From contig CAYQZV010000010.1 in NCBI GenBank assembly GCA_964422145.1, positions 1 to 64,000 on the forward strand: a stretch of DNA of 64,000 bases, read 5' to 3'. Shown here piece by piece: positions 37,552 through 46,300 of this stretch. The notes beneath the pieces were generated by a model, which had not been told where the DNA came from, made no database searches, and worked only from the letters and a program-made list of their open reading frames with translations. The DNA comes from JACNKV01 sp964422145 (lineage in GTDB: Bacteria; Fidelibacterota; Marinisomatia; Marinisomatales; JACNKV01). A program made the translations under genes and the position numbers. Each line of letters begins with the position of its first letter. Position 1 is the stretch's first letter.

Positions 37552-38934
37552 CTATTTCAGCAGAGTAACAGGCCGTGAGTGTGTTCCGGCTTCGGTTTTC
37601 AAGTGAAGAATGTACATCCCGCTTGCTAAGTCTTTTGTATTAAACGTAATGGTGTGTTCACCCATTTTATAATAAGCATCAACTAACTGATCCACAAGTC
37701 GACCGCTGATATCATAAACAGATAGATTTACCTGACCGGATTTTGGTATTTGATAAGTTACGGTAGTAGAGTTATTAAACGGGTTCGGATAGATTGATTG
37801 AATCGCGACATTGACCGGAAATACCCAATCTGTTTGCCCGGTACTAACTGAAGGTTCCCATTCATAAGCACCGATATCGGGAGCAGACCCGTAATAGTCA
37901 TCGGGAGACATATTAACGATGGTATCTTCGCCAATGGCATAAAAAGCTGTTCCGGCATCAATGCAGGGGGAGAATTCAGATAGATAGTAATTTCCATTTT
38001 CTGCATTTGCAAATAATGGATCTTGATTTATATTGCCTTCTTCCCAATTTACTGAACCGTTACCATTGGTAATAATACCAGCTTCACCACCTTGCACATC
38101 AGAATATGCAATTGTGATTGAATTGGCAAAATAATTCTCAGCAAAATAAATCTCATAAAGTGAGCTGTTCCACAAAATACAGTTTACAAGGACCGGATTT
38201 GAGTTATTGAAACAATAAATTCCACCACCATTTTCGCTAGCATTATTATTAACAATTGTTACATTCTTTAAATTGAAACTATACGAAGCTTCACAAGCTA
38301 TTCCGCCACCACTAGTTAAAGAATAATTATTCGCAATTAATACATTTTCCAATAATGGCTCACTATAGTGATATATAAATAGACCTCCACCATAAAATTC
38401 AGCAAAATTATTGATAATTTGAACATTTCTGATAATTGGGCTGGAATAGTTATCTAATTGAATGCCAGCACCACCTTCTACTAAATACTTAGCTTCATTA
38501 GATTTTTCAGTATTACGTGATAGATATTGGTAATTATTTTTTATAATTAAATTCTCTAATAAAATTTGGTTTTCCGACCTTAAAAAAATTCCAGCACCTT
38601 GTTTCGAATAACCATTTTGAATGGTAAAGTCTTTTATTATCGTTGATGAATCATGGATAGTAGACCAGATTTCGTAATGAATGACTGAACCTGAACTATT
38701 TCCATCGATAATACAATCATTTTCGCCACTTCCAATCAGTTTAATACTATTTACAGACGGCCAAGTGATATTTTCAAAATAGGTTCCAGATGCAACCAGT
38801 ACCGTATCACCTTCGTTTGCATTATCAATCCCTGCTTGAATCGTTGGTTGATCAGTTGGTACATTGATTACTGTTGAAAGTAGAAAATTGAAAGTGCAAA
38901 GTACTAGAGTAATTAATAATGCCATTTTTTTCAT
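37552..38934 (-). CDS. Secreted right-handed beta-helix protein with T9SS sorting domain
   Basis: A 460-residue exported protein. A signal peptide (MKKMALLITLVLCTFNFLLS) leads to a parallel beta-helix start INVPTDQPTIQAGIDNANEGDTV-type segment, then repeats such as GGGLFIYHYSEPLLENV and GGGIYCFNNSNPVLVN through about residue 300. Residues about 380-460 form a type IX secretion C-terminal domain, with YPNPFNNSTTVTYQIP and SGMYILHLKT. Such proteins are exported through the T9SS and attached or released at the surface; beta-helices often bind or cut polysaccharide, but no catalytic residues can be assigned. The DNA is visibly more AT-rich than its neighbours. SD AAGGAG precedes the start. Confidence 0.87.
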   Translation of the reverse strand: MKKMALLITLVLCTFNFLLSTVINVPTDQPTIQAGIDNANEGDTVLVASGTYFENITWPSVNSIKLIGSGENDCIIDGNSSGSVIHYEIWSTIHDSSTIIKDFTIQNGYSKQGAGIFLRSENQILLENLIIKNNYQYLSRNTEKSNEAKYLVEGGAGIQLDNYSSPIIRNVQIINNFAEFYGGGLFIYHYSEPLLENVLIANNYSLTSGGGIACEASYSFNLKNVTIVNNNASENGGGIYCFNNSNPVLVNCILWNSSLYEIYFAENYFANSITIAYSDVQGGEAGIITNGNGSVNWEEGNINQDPLFANAENGNYYLSEFSPCIDAGTAFYAIGEDTIVNMSPDDYYGSAPDIGAYEWEPSVSTGQTDWVFPVNVAIQSIYPNPFNNSTTVTYQIPKSGQVNLSVYDISGRLVDQLVDAYYKMGEHTITFNTKDLASGMYILHLKTEAGTHSRPVTLLK

Positions 38935-39224
38935 TTTATCATCTCCTTATTATAAAAGTAATAATTTAATAGTTTAAGTAACTGCCCTCCTGTATCGTAA
39001 TAGCCTATTCCGTATCCATCATTATTATCATATAAATCGGATGTATTTTGTAGAAACTTGAAATAATCATCGGCATCATCGTAGTTATCCATATTGTCAA
39101 ACCAGTCTTGATATTCGCCGACAGTATGTCCATTCTGTGCTATCATTGCGATATAATCGCATTCGCTGTAACCGAATGTTGTTATAGTGAAAAGGACGAT
39201 TAGAGTTAATATGATTTTATTCAT
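38931..39224 (-). CDS. Probable fragment of an exported class II glutamine amidotransferase-like protein
   Basis: A 97-residue frame with a signal peptide (MNKIILTLIVLFTITTFGYS). The mature part begins ECDYIAMIAQNG, and a later NNDGYGIGYYDTGG resembles the N-terminal-nucleophile cysteine and the NxDGxG pocket of class II amidotransferases. The family domain needs roughly 250 residues, so this keeps only its beginning and then ends in an unrelated tail that overlaps the start of the beta-helix gene by 4 bases. Either a decayed remnant or a short secreted protein that merely resembles it. AT-rich like its neighbour. Assignment is by eye and weak. Confidence 0.45.
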   Translation of the reverse strand: MNKIILTLIVLFTITTFGYSECDYIAMIAQNGHTVGEYQDWFDNMDNYDDADDYFKFLQNTSDLYDNNDGYGIGYYDTGGQLLKLLNYYFYNKEMIK

Positions 39225-39340
39225 TGTATACCCAAGCCCAATATAAGACGAAATTATGATTTATGTTTGTTAATTATGGTTTAAACCATAATTATAGTAA
39301 TTCCATACCGAACTTCATAAAAAACGCTGTAAATTTTCCT

Positions 39341-39772
39341 ATGAAAAAGACACAGTATTCTCGTCAGGATTTTGATTTTTGGTCTAAAGCTCGTACTCGA
39401 TGGAATGATATGGATGGGCTTCGCCATATTAACCACGCCGCGTATTTAGCCTACATGGAAACAGCGCGCCTTGATCTCTATTATTCCCTCGGGCAGGATC
39501 TAGCCCGGTGGGATGCAGATATCAGCACCATCCTTGCGTCAGCAAACATAGATTATTTGGCACAAATTACTCACCCGACTGAGTTGGAAATTGGTCAGCG
39601 CGTCTCTCGAGTGGGTCATAAAAGTTTTGATCTGTTTACCGGTATTTTTGCCAAGGATAGTGACACGCCCATTGTCATTGCGACGTTTACGCTGGTTGCC
39701 TATAATTACAAGATAGCTCAGACAATCCCGGTTCCGGAGATGATACAAAAACACCACCGCCCGTTTACTTAA
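39341..39772 (+). CDS. Acyl-CoA thioesterase, 4HBT (YbgC/FadM) type
   Basis: Start placed at ATG 39341 (MKKTQYSRQDFDF); the open frame continues upstream through an AT-rich region not resembling the family. The 143-residue product is one hotdog domain with the active-site pattern TRWNDMDGLRHINHAAYLAYM, close to the YbgC/FadM signature where Asp and His-Asn act in thioester hydrolysis. It probably cleaves an acyl-CoA. It lies 5 bases before the dehydrogenase fusion and likely shares its transcript. Confidence 0.85.
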   Translation: MKKTQYSRQDFDFWSKARTRWNDMDGLRHINHAAYLAYMETARLDLYYSLGQDLARWDADISTILASANIDYLAQITHPTELEIGQRVSRVGHKSFDLFTGIFAKDSDTPIVIATFTLVAYNYKIAQTIPVPEMIQKHHRPFT

Positions 39773-39777
39773 CCGCC

Positions 39778-42549
39778 ATGCCGGACCTCATTTCAACAAA
39801 TTGGATCGATCGGATCTCCTATGCGAGAGATGCATCGATCTATCGGCTAATTCCAGCAGGGATAGCTCGGCCGAAAAATGAAAAAGAGGTCATTGAACTA
39901 TTTCGGTATATCCGCAGGGAAGATACATCCGTCACCTTCCGTACCGCAGGAACATCCTTATCCGGGCAATCGGTTACAAACGGAATTGTTGCTGAATCTG
40001 TTCGGGATTGGAAGAAGATTGCCATCCTGAATAGCGGGATGTATATACAGCTTGAACCCGGTGTAATCGGCGAAACCGCCAATCGATTCTTAGCACCGTA
40101 TCAGCGCAAAATCGGACCGGATCCAGCTTCCATAAAAGCAGCAATGATAGGAGGAATTGTAGCCAATAATGCGTCCGGGATGTGCTGCGGAACGGAACAT
40201 AATTCCTACCACACACTGAAATATATCAGGTTCATTTTACCGAACGGAAACACATATGACACCTCAAATCGTAATGATTATGATCGATTTTCTACAAATG
40301 AAAAAACACTTTCAGATGGATTGATCAGCTTAAAAAGCAAGATTGAATCGGATGAAAATATTGTTCATAAGATACGGCATAAATATCGAATAAAGAACAC
40401 GATAGGCTATACACTTAAAGCACTACTTGATTATGATCATCCGTTAGATATCTTTGCTCATCTTTTAATTGGCTCCGAAGGAACGCTGGCATTTATATCT
40501 AATGTGACATTGAAAACCGTTCCTGATCCACCGAATAAAACGACTGGATTGATTTTATTTGATTCAGCACAGAAAGCCTGTGATTTTATTCCGGTTCTGA
40601 AAACACATGAAGCTGATGCGGTTGAGTTGATGGATTATGCTTCCTTATCTACAGCCGCCTATCTTAAAGAATCGCCGTATGATGTGAATCAGTTGTCAAA
40701 AGGATCGGTTGCGCTGCTAACTGAATTCCAGCGAAATGACGATGAGCAAATCCAACAGATCATGTCTGATTTACATCGAGATATCAACGATGCCGGCAGT
40801 ATAACGGCAGGCGGGTTCCAAACGAATAGGGCGACACAGCAAAAACTATGGGATATTAGAAAAGGTTTATATCCGACAGTCGGATCGCTTAGAAAGATCG
40901 GAACGAGTGTAATCACCGAAGATCTATGTTTTGATGTCCCTCACTTATCCGGTGCGATCTACGATTTACAGGATTTATTTAAAAAATGGGCGTTTAATGA
41001 CAGCGTGATTTTTGGCCATGCCAAAGACGGAAATCTGCATTTTGTTACATCCGTTGACCTGGAATCATCCGATGGGAAAGATCGGTATGACGGAATGATG
41101 AATGATATCGTTGAAATGACCATCGGCAAATATGATGGATCACTGAAGGCGGAACACGGCACAGGGCGGAATATGGCACCTTTCGTCGAAATGGAATGGG
41201 GACCGGAATTGACCGAAATCATGTGGTCAATCAAATCGTTGGCTGATCCGGAGCATCGATTGAATCCCGGTGTGCTTTTAACCAAGGATAAAGAGACGCA
41301 TACCAAAAATCTGAAAACGATTCCGAAAGTTAATGATATCATTGATTTATGTGTCGAGTGCGGGTTTTGCGAAAAGGTTTGTCCGTCCAAAGAATTGACG
41401 TTGACTCCGCGTCAGCGGATCATCCTTGCACGTGAAAACGCAAACGGTGTTATTCCACAGAAATTGATGAAAACCTTGGAGTATTGCACGGAGGAGACAT
41501 GCGCAGCTGACGGGATGTGCGAAACAGTTTGTCCGGTTAATATTGATACCGGGCTATACATTAAAACATGCCGGCAAGATCGTACGACTGCATTTTCGCG
41601 CACTATTGCAAATTGGACGGGAAACCATTATCGTTTTTCGCAAGCAATCTTAAGATCAATTTTGACAGTTATGCGACTGAAAACGACGGTATTCGGTCAT
41701 CAAATTTTAATCCGTTTAAGTTCGTTTTTCAATAAACTGACTTCACGATCAACCCCGATATGGAATCGGCATATACCGGGTCCTTCACCGAAAAGAATAA
41801 AACAAACCGACGCTAAAAACGCTGATTACATCTATTTTACGACCTGTATCAATCGAATCTATTCTGCCGGAAAAACTCCGATAAACCTGGCTGACGTGAT
41901 CATTGATATTTCAAAACACGTTGGTATTTCAATTCATATTCCGGAAACAATTTCAGATTATTGCTGCGGAATGCCGTACACATCCAAAGGATATCGCGAT
42001 ACCGGAACGAACATGATCGAAAAGACGATTCACCTTTTATATCAATCATCTGACAGTGGGAGAATCCCGATTTTGATTGATACTTCTGCATGTGCATATC
42101 AGTTGATCCAGTCTGGCAATTATCTGTCCGGAGAAATTTTAAATAAATATAAAAAACTGACGTTCGTCGATATCATCCCGTTTTTGATGAAGTGTGTTGG
42201 AGAACAACCCAAGCAAAAACTTGACCGAACCGTCATTTTGCATCCAACCTGTTCAACAAAAAAAATGACATTGGATGCAGACATGAAACGTTTAGCCAAA
42301 ATCTGCGTTAACAAAGTGATCATCCCTGAAGAAAACGAATGCTGTGGCTTTGCTGGAGATCGAGGATTGTTGTTCCCGGAATTAATTCGTGAAGCTGCAA
42401 AAAGGGAAGCAGCATCATTGGAAAAGGTTGATCCAAACGCGATAGGATATTCAACCAGCCGAACCTGTGAGATCGGCATGATGAGTGCAACAGACCGACC
42501 CTATGAATCCATCGCCATTTTGGTGAGGGAATATCTTTCACAGAATTGA
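39778..42549 (+). CDS. FAD-linked D-lactate/glycolate-type dehydrogenase fused to Fe-S and CCG domains
   Basis: A 923-residue fusion. Residues about 25-230 are an FAD-binding PCMH domain (RTAGTSLSGQSVTNG, GIVANNASGMCCGTEHNSY); residues 230-500 are the FAD-oxidase C domain ending in EHGTGRNMAPF and DPEHRLNPGVLL. Two 4Fe-4S sites follow at about 520-600 (CVECGFCEKVC and CAADGMCETVC), then two cysteine-rich CCG domains (YCCGMPY near 725 and ECCGFAGDRG near 855). This is the single-chain equivalent of GlcD plus GlcF, or YdiJ/Dld-II type: oxidation of D-lactate or another 2-hydroxy acid, passing electrons to quinone or a cytochrome. Substrate is not fixed by sequence. Confidence 0.9.
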   Translation: MPDLISTNWIDRISYARDASIYRLIPAGIARPKNEKEVIELFRYIRREDTSVTFRTAGTSLSGQSVTNGIVAESVRDWKKIAILNSGMYIQLEPGVIGETANRFLAPYQRKIGPDPASIKAAMIGGIVANNASGMCCGTEHNSYHTLKYIRFILPNGNTYDTSNRNDYDRFSTNEKTLSDGLISLKSKIESDENIVHKIRHKYRIKNTIGYTLKALLDYDHPLDIFAHLLIGSEGTLAFISNVTLKTVPDPPNKTTGLILFDSAQKACDFIPVLKTHEADAVELMDYASLSTAAYLKESPYDVNQLSKGSVALLTEFQRNDDEQIQQIMSDLHRDINDAGSITAGGFQTNRATQQKLWDIRKGLYPTVGSLRKIGTSVITEDLCFDVPHLSGAIYDLQDLFKKWAFNDSVIFGHAKDGNLHFVTSVDLESSDGKDRYDGMMNDIVEMTIGKYDGSLKAEHGTGRNMAPFVEMEWGPELTEIMWSIKSLADPEHRLNPGVLLTKDKETHTKNLKTIPKVNDIIDLCVECGFCEKVCPSKELTLTPRQRIILARENANGVIPQKLMKTLEYCTEETCAADGMCETVCPVNIDTGLYIKTCRQDRTTAFSRTIANWTGNHYRFSQAILRSILTVMRLKTTVFGHQILIRLSSFFNKLTSRSTPIWNRHIPGPSPKRIKQTDAKNADYIYFTTCINRIYSAGKTPINLADVIIDISKHVGISIHIPETISDYCCGMPYTSKGYRDTGTNMIEKTIHLLYQSSDSGRIPILIDTSACAYQLIQSGNYLSGEILNKYKKLTFVDIIPFLMKCVGEQPKQKLDRTVILHPTCSTKKMTLDADMKRLAKICVNKVIIPEENECCGFAGDRGLLFPELIREAAKREAASLEKVDPNAIGYSTSRTCEIGMMSATDRPYESIAILVREYLSQN

Positions 42550-42620
42550 ACTGCAATCAATGCGAAACTTTGTTAAATTAAACAGAACGAAATCGGTGTT
42601 TTAACAAAAAGGAGTCCATC

Positions 42621-44873
42621 ATGAAACATAAATTATTCACCCTTTATTTGACCACCGCCCTTACTTTATTTGTCCAGGCAGGGTACGGAAACGCCATTGC
42701 ACATGTGATGAAATCCGATGGAGATGTCTTACTAAAACGAATGGGAACCGAGTCATACAGTGAGGCGGTGACTCCCGGTACAGCAATTAATGACGGGGAT
42801 GCCATTCAAGTTGGACCGGGAAGTTTTGCAACGATTATTTACATAGATGATAGGTCAGTCATTAAAGTTAAAGAGAAAACACAATTCCATTTTATTGATA
42901 CACAGAATACACGAACGTTGAAATTAGAAATCGGTACGCTGCTCAATGACGTTAAGAAAAATCCGCAGGGCAGAACTTTCCGGATTGAGACTGCAACGTC
43001 GGTGGCTTCCGTCAAGGGGACACAGTTTTCTGCCGTTGTTGATCCATCTGGGATTGACCAATTTTACGGATTAGAAGGACAAGTTGAAATTTTTAATATG
43101 ATCAGCGGTCAGCTCGCGACCTTACTCCCGGGTCAGAAAGTTATTTCTAACGCGATGGGAAATTTGATGACAGCCCCAGCTGGTCCGAATGAATATCCGG
43201 AGGATCCTGATCCGTCTGAAGAGGTTGAACCTGAAGCCGAACCTGAACCAGAAGCCGAAGAGCTGGAAGAAGAACAGCCTGCAAACGAACCGGCTGATGA
43301 ACCCGTTGAAACGCCTGAGAGTATCGGAGAAACTCCCATGAATGAAGCGGAAACACCCGGACAAACCGAATCCCCTGTAATGGAAGGAACGGACAGTCCT
43401 GCTGAAGAACCGCAAAGCCAATCCCAGAAACCATACGGTATAGGATTAGGGATCGGATCTGCGACGATAAACGGAACGTTATACAATCAGTTGGCGTTTC
43501 GTCCTGAACTCACATTCGGTAAATTAGGATTGGGGTTAGACCTTGTCTTTTACATCGATAATGAAGGAAACTTTTGGAACGGTCCATGGAATTTTAAAGA
43601 TGAACCCGGACTGATCTTAGACAAAATTCTCTTCATCCGATGGGGAGAAAAAACCGACCCATTCTGGTTTAAATGGGGCTCACTCGAAAATGTAGTATTG
43701 GGTTACGGCGGATTGGTGAGCGGATACTCGAACATGATGGAATTTCCGTCAGTACGCCGAGTCGGAGTGAACGGCGGATTTAATGTCGGACCGTTCGGTG
43801 GTGAAGTCTTCTTTGCTAATATCAAGGATTTAAGCCGCGGCGGTACATTATTGGGGCTCCGTACAACGTATACAGTTTCGAAGTCATTCCCGCTTACCGT
43901 CGGTGTCAATTTCGTATCTGATATAAATCAATTCTCCGGATTGAAGGACAAGGATGGAGACAGCTATCCGGATATTTTTGATGACTTCCCGGATGATAAA
44001 ACCATTTGGAATGACACCGATAATGATGGAACTCCGGATCCTCATGACGGAATTGATTCATTATTGTGGGATATCGATGCAGACGGAGATAATGTCTATG
44101 ATAAGGATGATGACGAAATCGTCTTGAAAGCAACACCGTTTAGTATCAAAGAGAATCAAGGTTCTGCCACCGGATTTGCCATCGATATTGGATATCCGGT
44201 ATTCTCCGGAAAATTGTTCAGCTTAGCCGTCTTTTCAGAATACAATATGATGTCATTCCCTGAGGTTAAAGAGATAGGAAGACCTGAAAGATCAGGAAGC
44301 GGTATCACGGTTCCGGGAATTCGCGCATCCATCTTAAGGACATTCCATGTAAGTTTGGAATATCGGATCAAGCAAGAATACTTCGTTCCGCAGTTTTTTG
44401 ATCAGGGATATGATCTGAATCGTGTTATTGCTGTATATGATTCGAGTTCTGCAAATGCACAAATATTCACTAAAGATATGCTGATGTTTGCCGATTCTTC
44501 TTCGGTGGTCAACACAAGCGGAATATTTGGCTCGGCATCGATGTCTGTCTTTAGTCTTGTGGACTTTTCAGCAGCCTACGCAAACATGGTTGCAGATAGC
44601 GTAACGTATCAGAGTTTCTTTGCCCAGTTGAATCTGAATACGGAAAATATTCCAAAATTGAGTGTTGCATCAGCTTACTATCAAAGGAATAATGATGAAA
44701 ATCCGTTTGATTTTGCGAATCCGTCTGTGAATACTGTGCTTGGATATCGCGTCGGATATGAAATCAGTGACGGTGTCAGTTTGATCTGGGATTACCAGCA
44801 ATATTACCGCGACGTAGGGAATGGTTTAGAACCCGTGAAGCAAACCTCAATTGAGACAGCTTTCACATTTTGA
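42621..44873 (+). CDS. FecR-domain protein with acidic linker and outer-membrane-like barrel
   Basis: A 750-residue exported protein (signal peptide MKHKLFTLYLTTALTLFVQAGYGNA). Residues about 30-185 form a FecR-type beta domain (DGDAIQVGPGSFATIIY, then SVASVKGTQFSAVV). Residues about 195-270 are a Glu/Pro-rich low-complexity linker. From about 275 to the end, alternating aromatic/glycine strands suggest a beta-barrel, interrupted at about 442-500 by thrombospondin type 3-like calcium repeats (DKDGDSYPDIFDD, DTDNDGTPD, DIDADGDNVYD). The final residues end in a phenylalanine (TAFTF), as in many outer-membrane barrels. A secreted FecR domain joined to a barrel suggests a surface sensor or scaffold; function unknown. 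AAAAAGGAG precedes the ATG. Confidence 0.75.
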   Translation: MKHKLFTLYLTTALTLFVQAGYGNAIAHVMKSDGDVLLKRMGTESYSEAVTPGTAINDGDAIQVGPGSFATIIYIDDRSVIKVKEKTQFHFIDTQNTRTLKLEIGTLLNDVKKNPQGRTFRIETATSVASVKGTQFSAVVDPSGIDQFYGLEGQVEIFNMISGQLATLLPGQKVISNAMGNLMTAPAGPNEYPEDPDPSEEVEPEAEPEPEAEELEEEQPANEPADEPVETPESIGETPMNEAETPGQTESPVMEGTDSPAEEPQSQSQKPYGIGLGIGSATINGTLYNQLAFRPELTFGKLGLGLDLVFYIDNEGNFWNGPWNFKDEPGLILDKILFIRWGEKTDPFWFKWGSLENVVLGYGGLVSGYSNMMEFPSVRRVGVNGGFNVGPFGGEVFFANIKDLSRGGTLLGLRTTYTVSKSFPLTVGVNFVSDINQFSGLKDKDGDSYPDIFDDFPDDKTIWNDTDNDGTPDPHDGIDSLLWDIDADGDNVYDKDDDEIVLKATPFSIKENQGSATGFAIDIGYPVFSGKLFSLAVFSEYNMMSFPEVKEIGRPERSGSGITVPGIRASILRTFHVSLEYRIKQEYFVPQFFDQGYDLNRVIAVYDSSSANAQIFTKDMLMFADSSSVVNTSGIFGSASMSVFSLVDFSAAYANMVADSVTYQSFFAQLNLNTENIPKLSVASAYYQRNNDENPFDFANPSVNTVLGYRVGYEISDGVSLIWDYQQYYRDVGNGLEPVKQTSIETAFTF

Positions 44874-44901
44874 TGAAATAAATAAGTAATATAGGAAAGA
44901 T

Positions 44902-45123
44902 ATGCGCATTACAATCGAATATTGCTCGATGTGAAATTATTTACCTCGAGCTGCCAGGATGGCAACTGATATACTGGAAAAATATGGTACAAAAATCAAG
45001 GAAATGACACTGATCCCGTCCGGGGGAGGTGTGTACGAAGTGACCATTAACGGAAAGTTAATTTATTCAAAAAAAGCCACAGGACAGTTTCCTGAATTAA
45101 ACGATATTGTTGCTCACATCTAA
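44902..45123 (+). CDS. selW: SelW/Rdx-family selenoprotein (in-frame TGA read as selenocysteine)
   Basis: Reading from ATG 44902, five bases after an AGGA site, gives 73 codons to TAA 45121 with one in-frame TGA at 44932 (residue 11). With Sec there, the protein starts MRITIEYCSMU and contains the CxxU redox motif (Cys8, Sec11) followed by NYLPRAA, then VYEVTINGKLIYSKKATGQFP. This matches the SelW/SelT/SelH (Rdx) thioredoxin-like family, in which Y-C-x-x-U/C near the N-terminus and a strand-then-KLIxSKK segment are conserved. A SECIS-like hairpin follows the TGA, and selA and selB are in the same window. It is likely a small cytosolic redox protein of unknown partner. A conventional caller would miss it or start at Met20, losing the active site. 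Confidence 0.86.
44949..44967 (+). promoter_or_regulatory. Putative bacterial SECIS element within selW
   Basis: TGCCA (44952-44956) pairs perfectly with TGGCA (44960-44964) around loop GGA; after a C/A mismatch the stem continues with AG/CT. The first loop G lies 22 bases after the TGA, within the 16-37 base range I recall for bacterial SECIS elements, and a G at the start of the apical loop is the expected SelB contact. The hairpin lies inside the coding frame, as bacterial SECIS elements do. Confidence 0.68.
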
Positions 45124-45883
45124 TTATCCTAAAATCATACACACCGCACTCATTTGGCTGAGCATTGGATCTGCTCAGACGGGTGAGATCGTTTCGCTCA
45201 GTGAAAATGTCGGTACGGTAATTGATTTGGAAGAAAACTATTTCTATGGCGTCTTTCCGGATATTGATGGGTTTGAGAGTGCTCAGTTTTATGAAGTGAA
45301 CCCAGACCTCTACATTGCCCGGGTCGTTGCCATGGATTATTCACGGCGGAAAGTGATTCAAAAAAAATACGATCTGCGCGGATTCTTTGACATACAGACT
45401 TATGTTGGTCAGCAACCGATGATCACCGAAGAAGATCGAGCTAATGCAGGGATCGATATTTCCTTTCTGCATGGCGATAAAATATTGAGCGAGATTGAAA
45501 CCGGGACGAAAGTAACCATTAGACGAAAAAAAGGGTTGTGGATATCAGGATCGTTACTATTTTATGAAGATCATATACTGCATTTGAAAACACTTTGGGG
45601 AAAGCGGACTGTCCCGATTTATGATATTAAACGTATCGCTTATCGTGAATCTGTTATTGATCGAACATCCTGGAAACCCTACATATACGGTGTCACAGCC
45701 GCTCTGGGTGTATCAGCGGCGGAAGCCTGGACACAAAGCCGTGATCATCGTACGGAGATTGTTTGGTTTCATCGATCTGTAGGTGTGGTTGGCGGATTAT
45801 TCTTTGCACCACAATTATATAGGAAAATAAATGTAATTTTTACCCCGAAAAAAAGTTATACATTAGCGGTTACCAAACATTAA
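45107..45883 (+). CDS. Hypothetical exported or membrane-anchored protein
   Basis: A 258-residue protein I do not recognise. No ATG exists near the start; TTG 45107 or TTG 45110 lies inside the end of selW, so the two would overlap by about 14-17 bases and be translationally coupled. The N-terminus KIIHTALIWLSIGSAQ looks like a signal peptide. The middle (VTIRRKKGLWISGSLLFYEDHILHLKTLWG) reads like beta-strands of a small barrel or SH3-like fold, and a weakly hydrophobic Gly/Ala stretch lies at about 195-235. No catalytic motif is visible. Confidence 0.6.
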   Translation: MLLTSNYPKIIHTALIWLSIGSAQTGEIVSLSENVGTVIDLEENYFYGVFPDIDGFESAQFYEVNPDLYIARVVAMDYSRRKVIQKKYDLRGFFDIQTYVGQQPMITEEDRANAGIDISFLHGDKILSEIETGTKVTIRRKKGLWISGSLLFYEDHILHLKTLWGKRTVPIYDIKRIAYRESVIDRTSWKPYIYGVTAALGVSAAEAWTQSRDHRTEIVWFHRSVGVVGGLFFAPQLYRKINVIFTPKKSYTLAVTKH

Positions 45884-45895
45884 TATGAGGGAATC

Positions 45896-46300
45896 ATGAT
45901 GATAGAGAAAAAAAATAATGGGACGGACCCATATAAAGATTATTTAAAAGAAAAATTTGACTCTTTGCTTGAGAAAGTCGGAGATGGTTATGGTCCATCC
46001 CTGCAGGAAGAACTGATCAGACGATTAGAATTAACCATTGATCATTTCCATTCTGAAGTCACCGAATTAATTCAGACGTTGAAAGCGCAATCTGAAGCGC
46101 GGGAAACCTCATTAAAAAAATTGCTTGAACAGGATACAGCGAGTCCTGTAATAACGGAAGCTGAGGAACCCTCCGTCGAGGTGAGTGACTGGGAGAAGCG
46201 GTTAGAAGATAGAGAAAAAAAGAAGACCAAAACAGGCCCTCCAACAATCAAAAGCACTGAAAAGCCGAAGAAAGGGTTGTTTGGTCGTAAGAAATCGTGA
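45896..46300 (+). CDS. Hypothetical coiled-coil protein
   Basis: A 134-residue, highly charged cytosolic protein of unknown function. Residues about 20-75 have a heptad-like pattern (LQEELIRRLELTIDHFHSEV then TELIQTLKAQ), suggesting a coiled coil. The C-terminal third is Lys/Glu/Pro-rich and ends in KKGLFGRKKS, a basic tail that could contact nucleic acid or membrane. A GAGGGA site precedes the ATG pair at 45896/45899. It overlaps the next gene by 4 bases. Confidence 0.6.
   Translation: MMIEKKNNGTDPYKDYLKEKFDSLLEKVGDGYGPSLQEELIRRLELTIDHFHSEVTELIQTLKAQSEARETSLKKLLEQDTASPVITEAEEPSVEVSDWEKRLEDREKKKTKTGPPTIKSTEKPKKGLFGRKKS

Noticed and set aside
38931..39224. A second selenoprotein, since this short gene ends in TGA
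   Set aside because: The TGA sits in an ATGA overlap with the next gene, which has its own ribosome site and signal peptide. The frame after the TGA does not resume the amidotransferase pattern and no SECIS-like hairpin is seen.
43122..43486. Overlapping reverse-strand frames opposite the Glu/Pro-rich linker of the FecR gene
   Set aside because: They are products of the low-complexity codons and read as Ser/Gly/Phe-rich strings without any family pattern.
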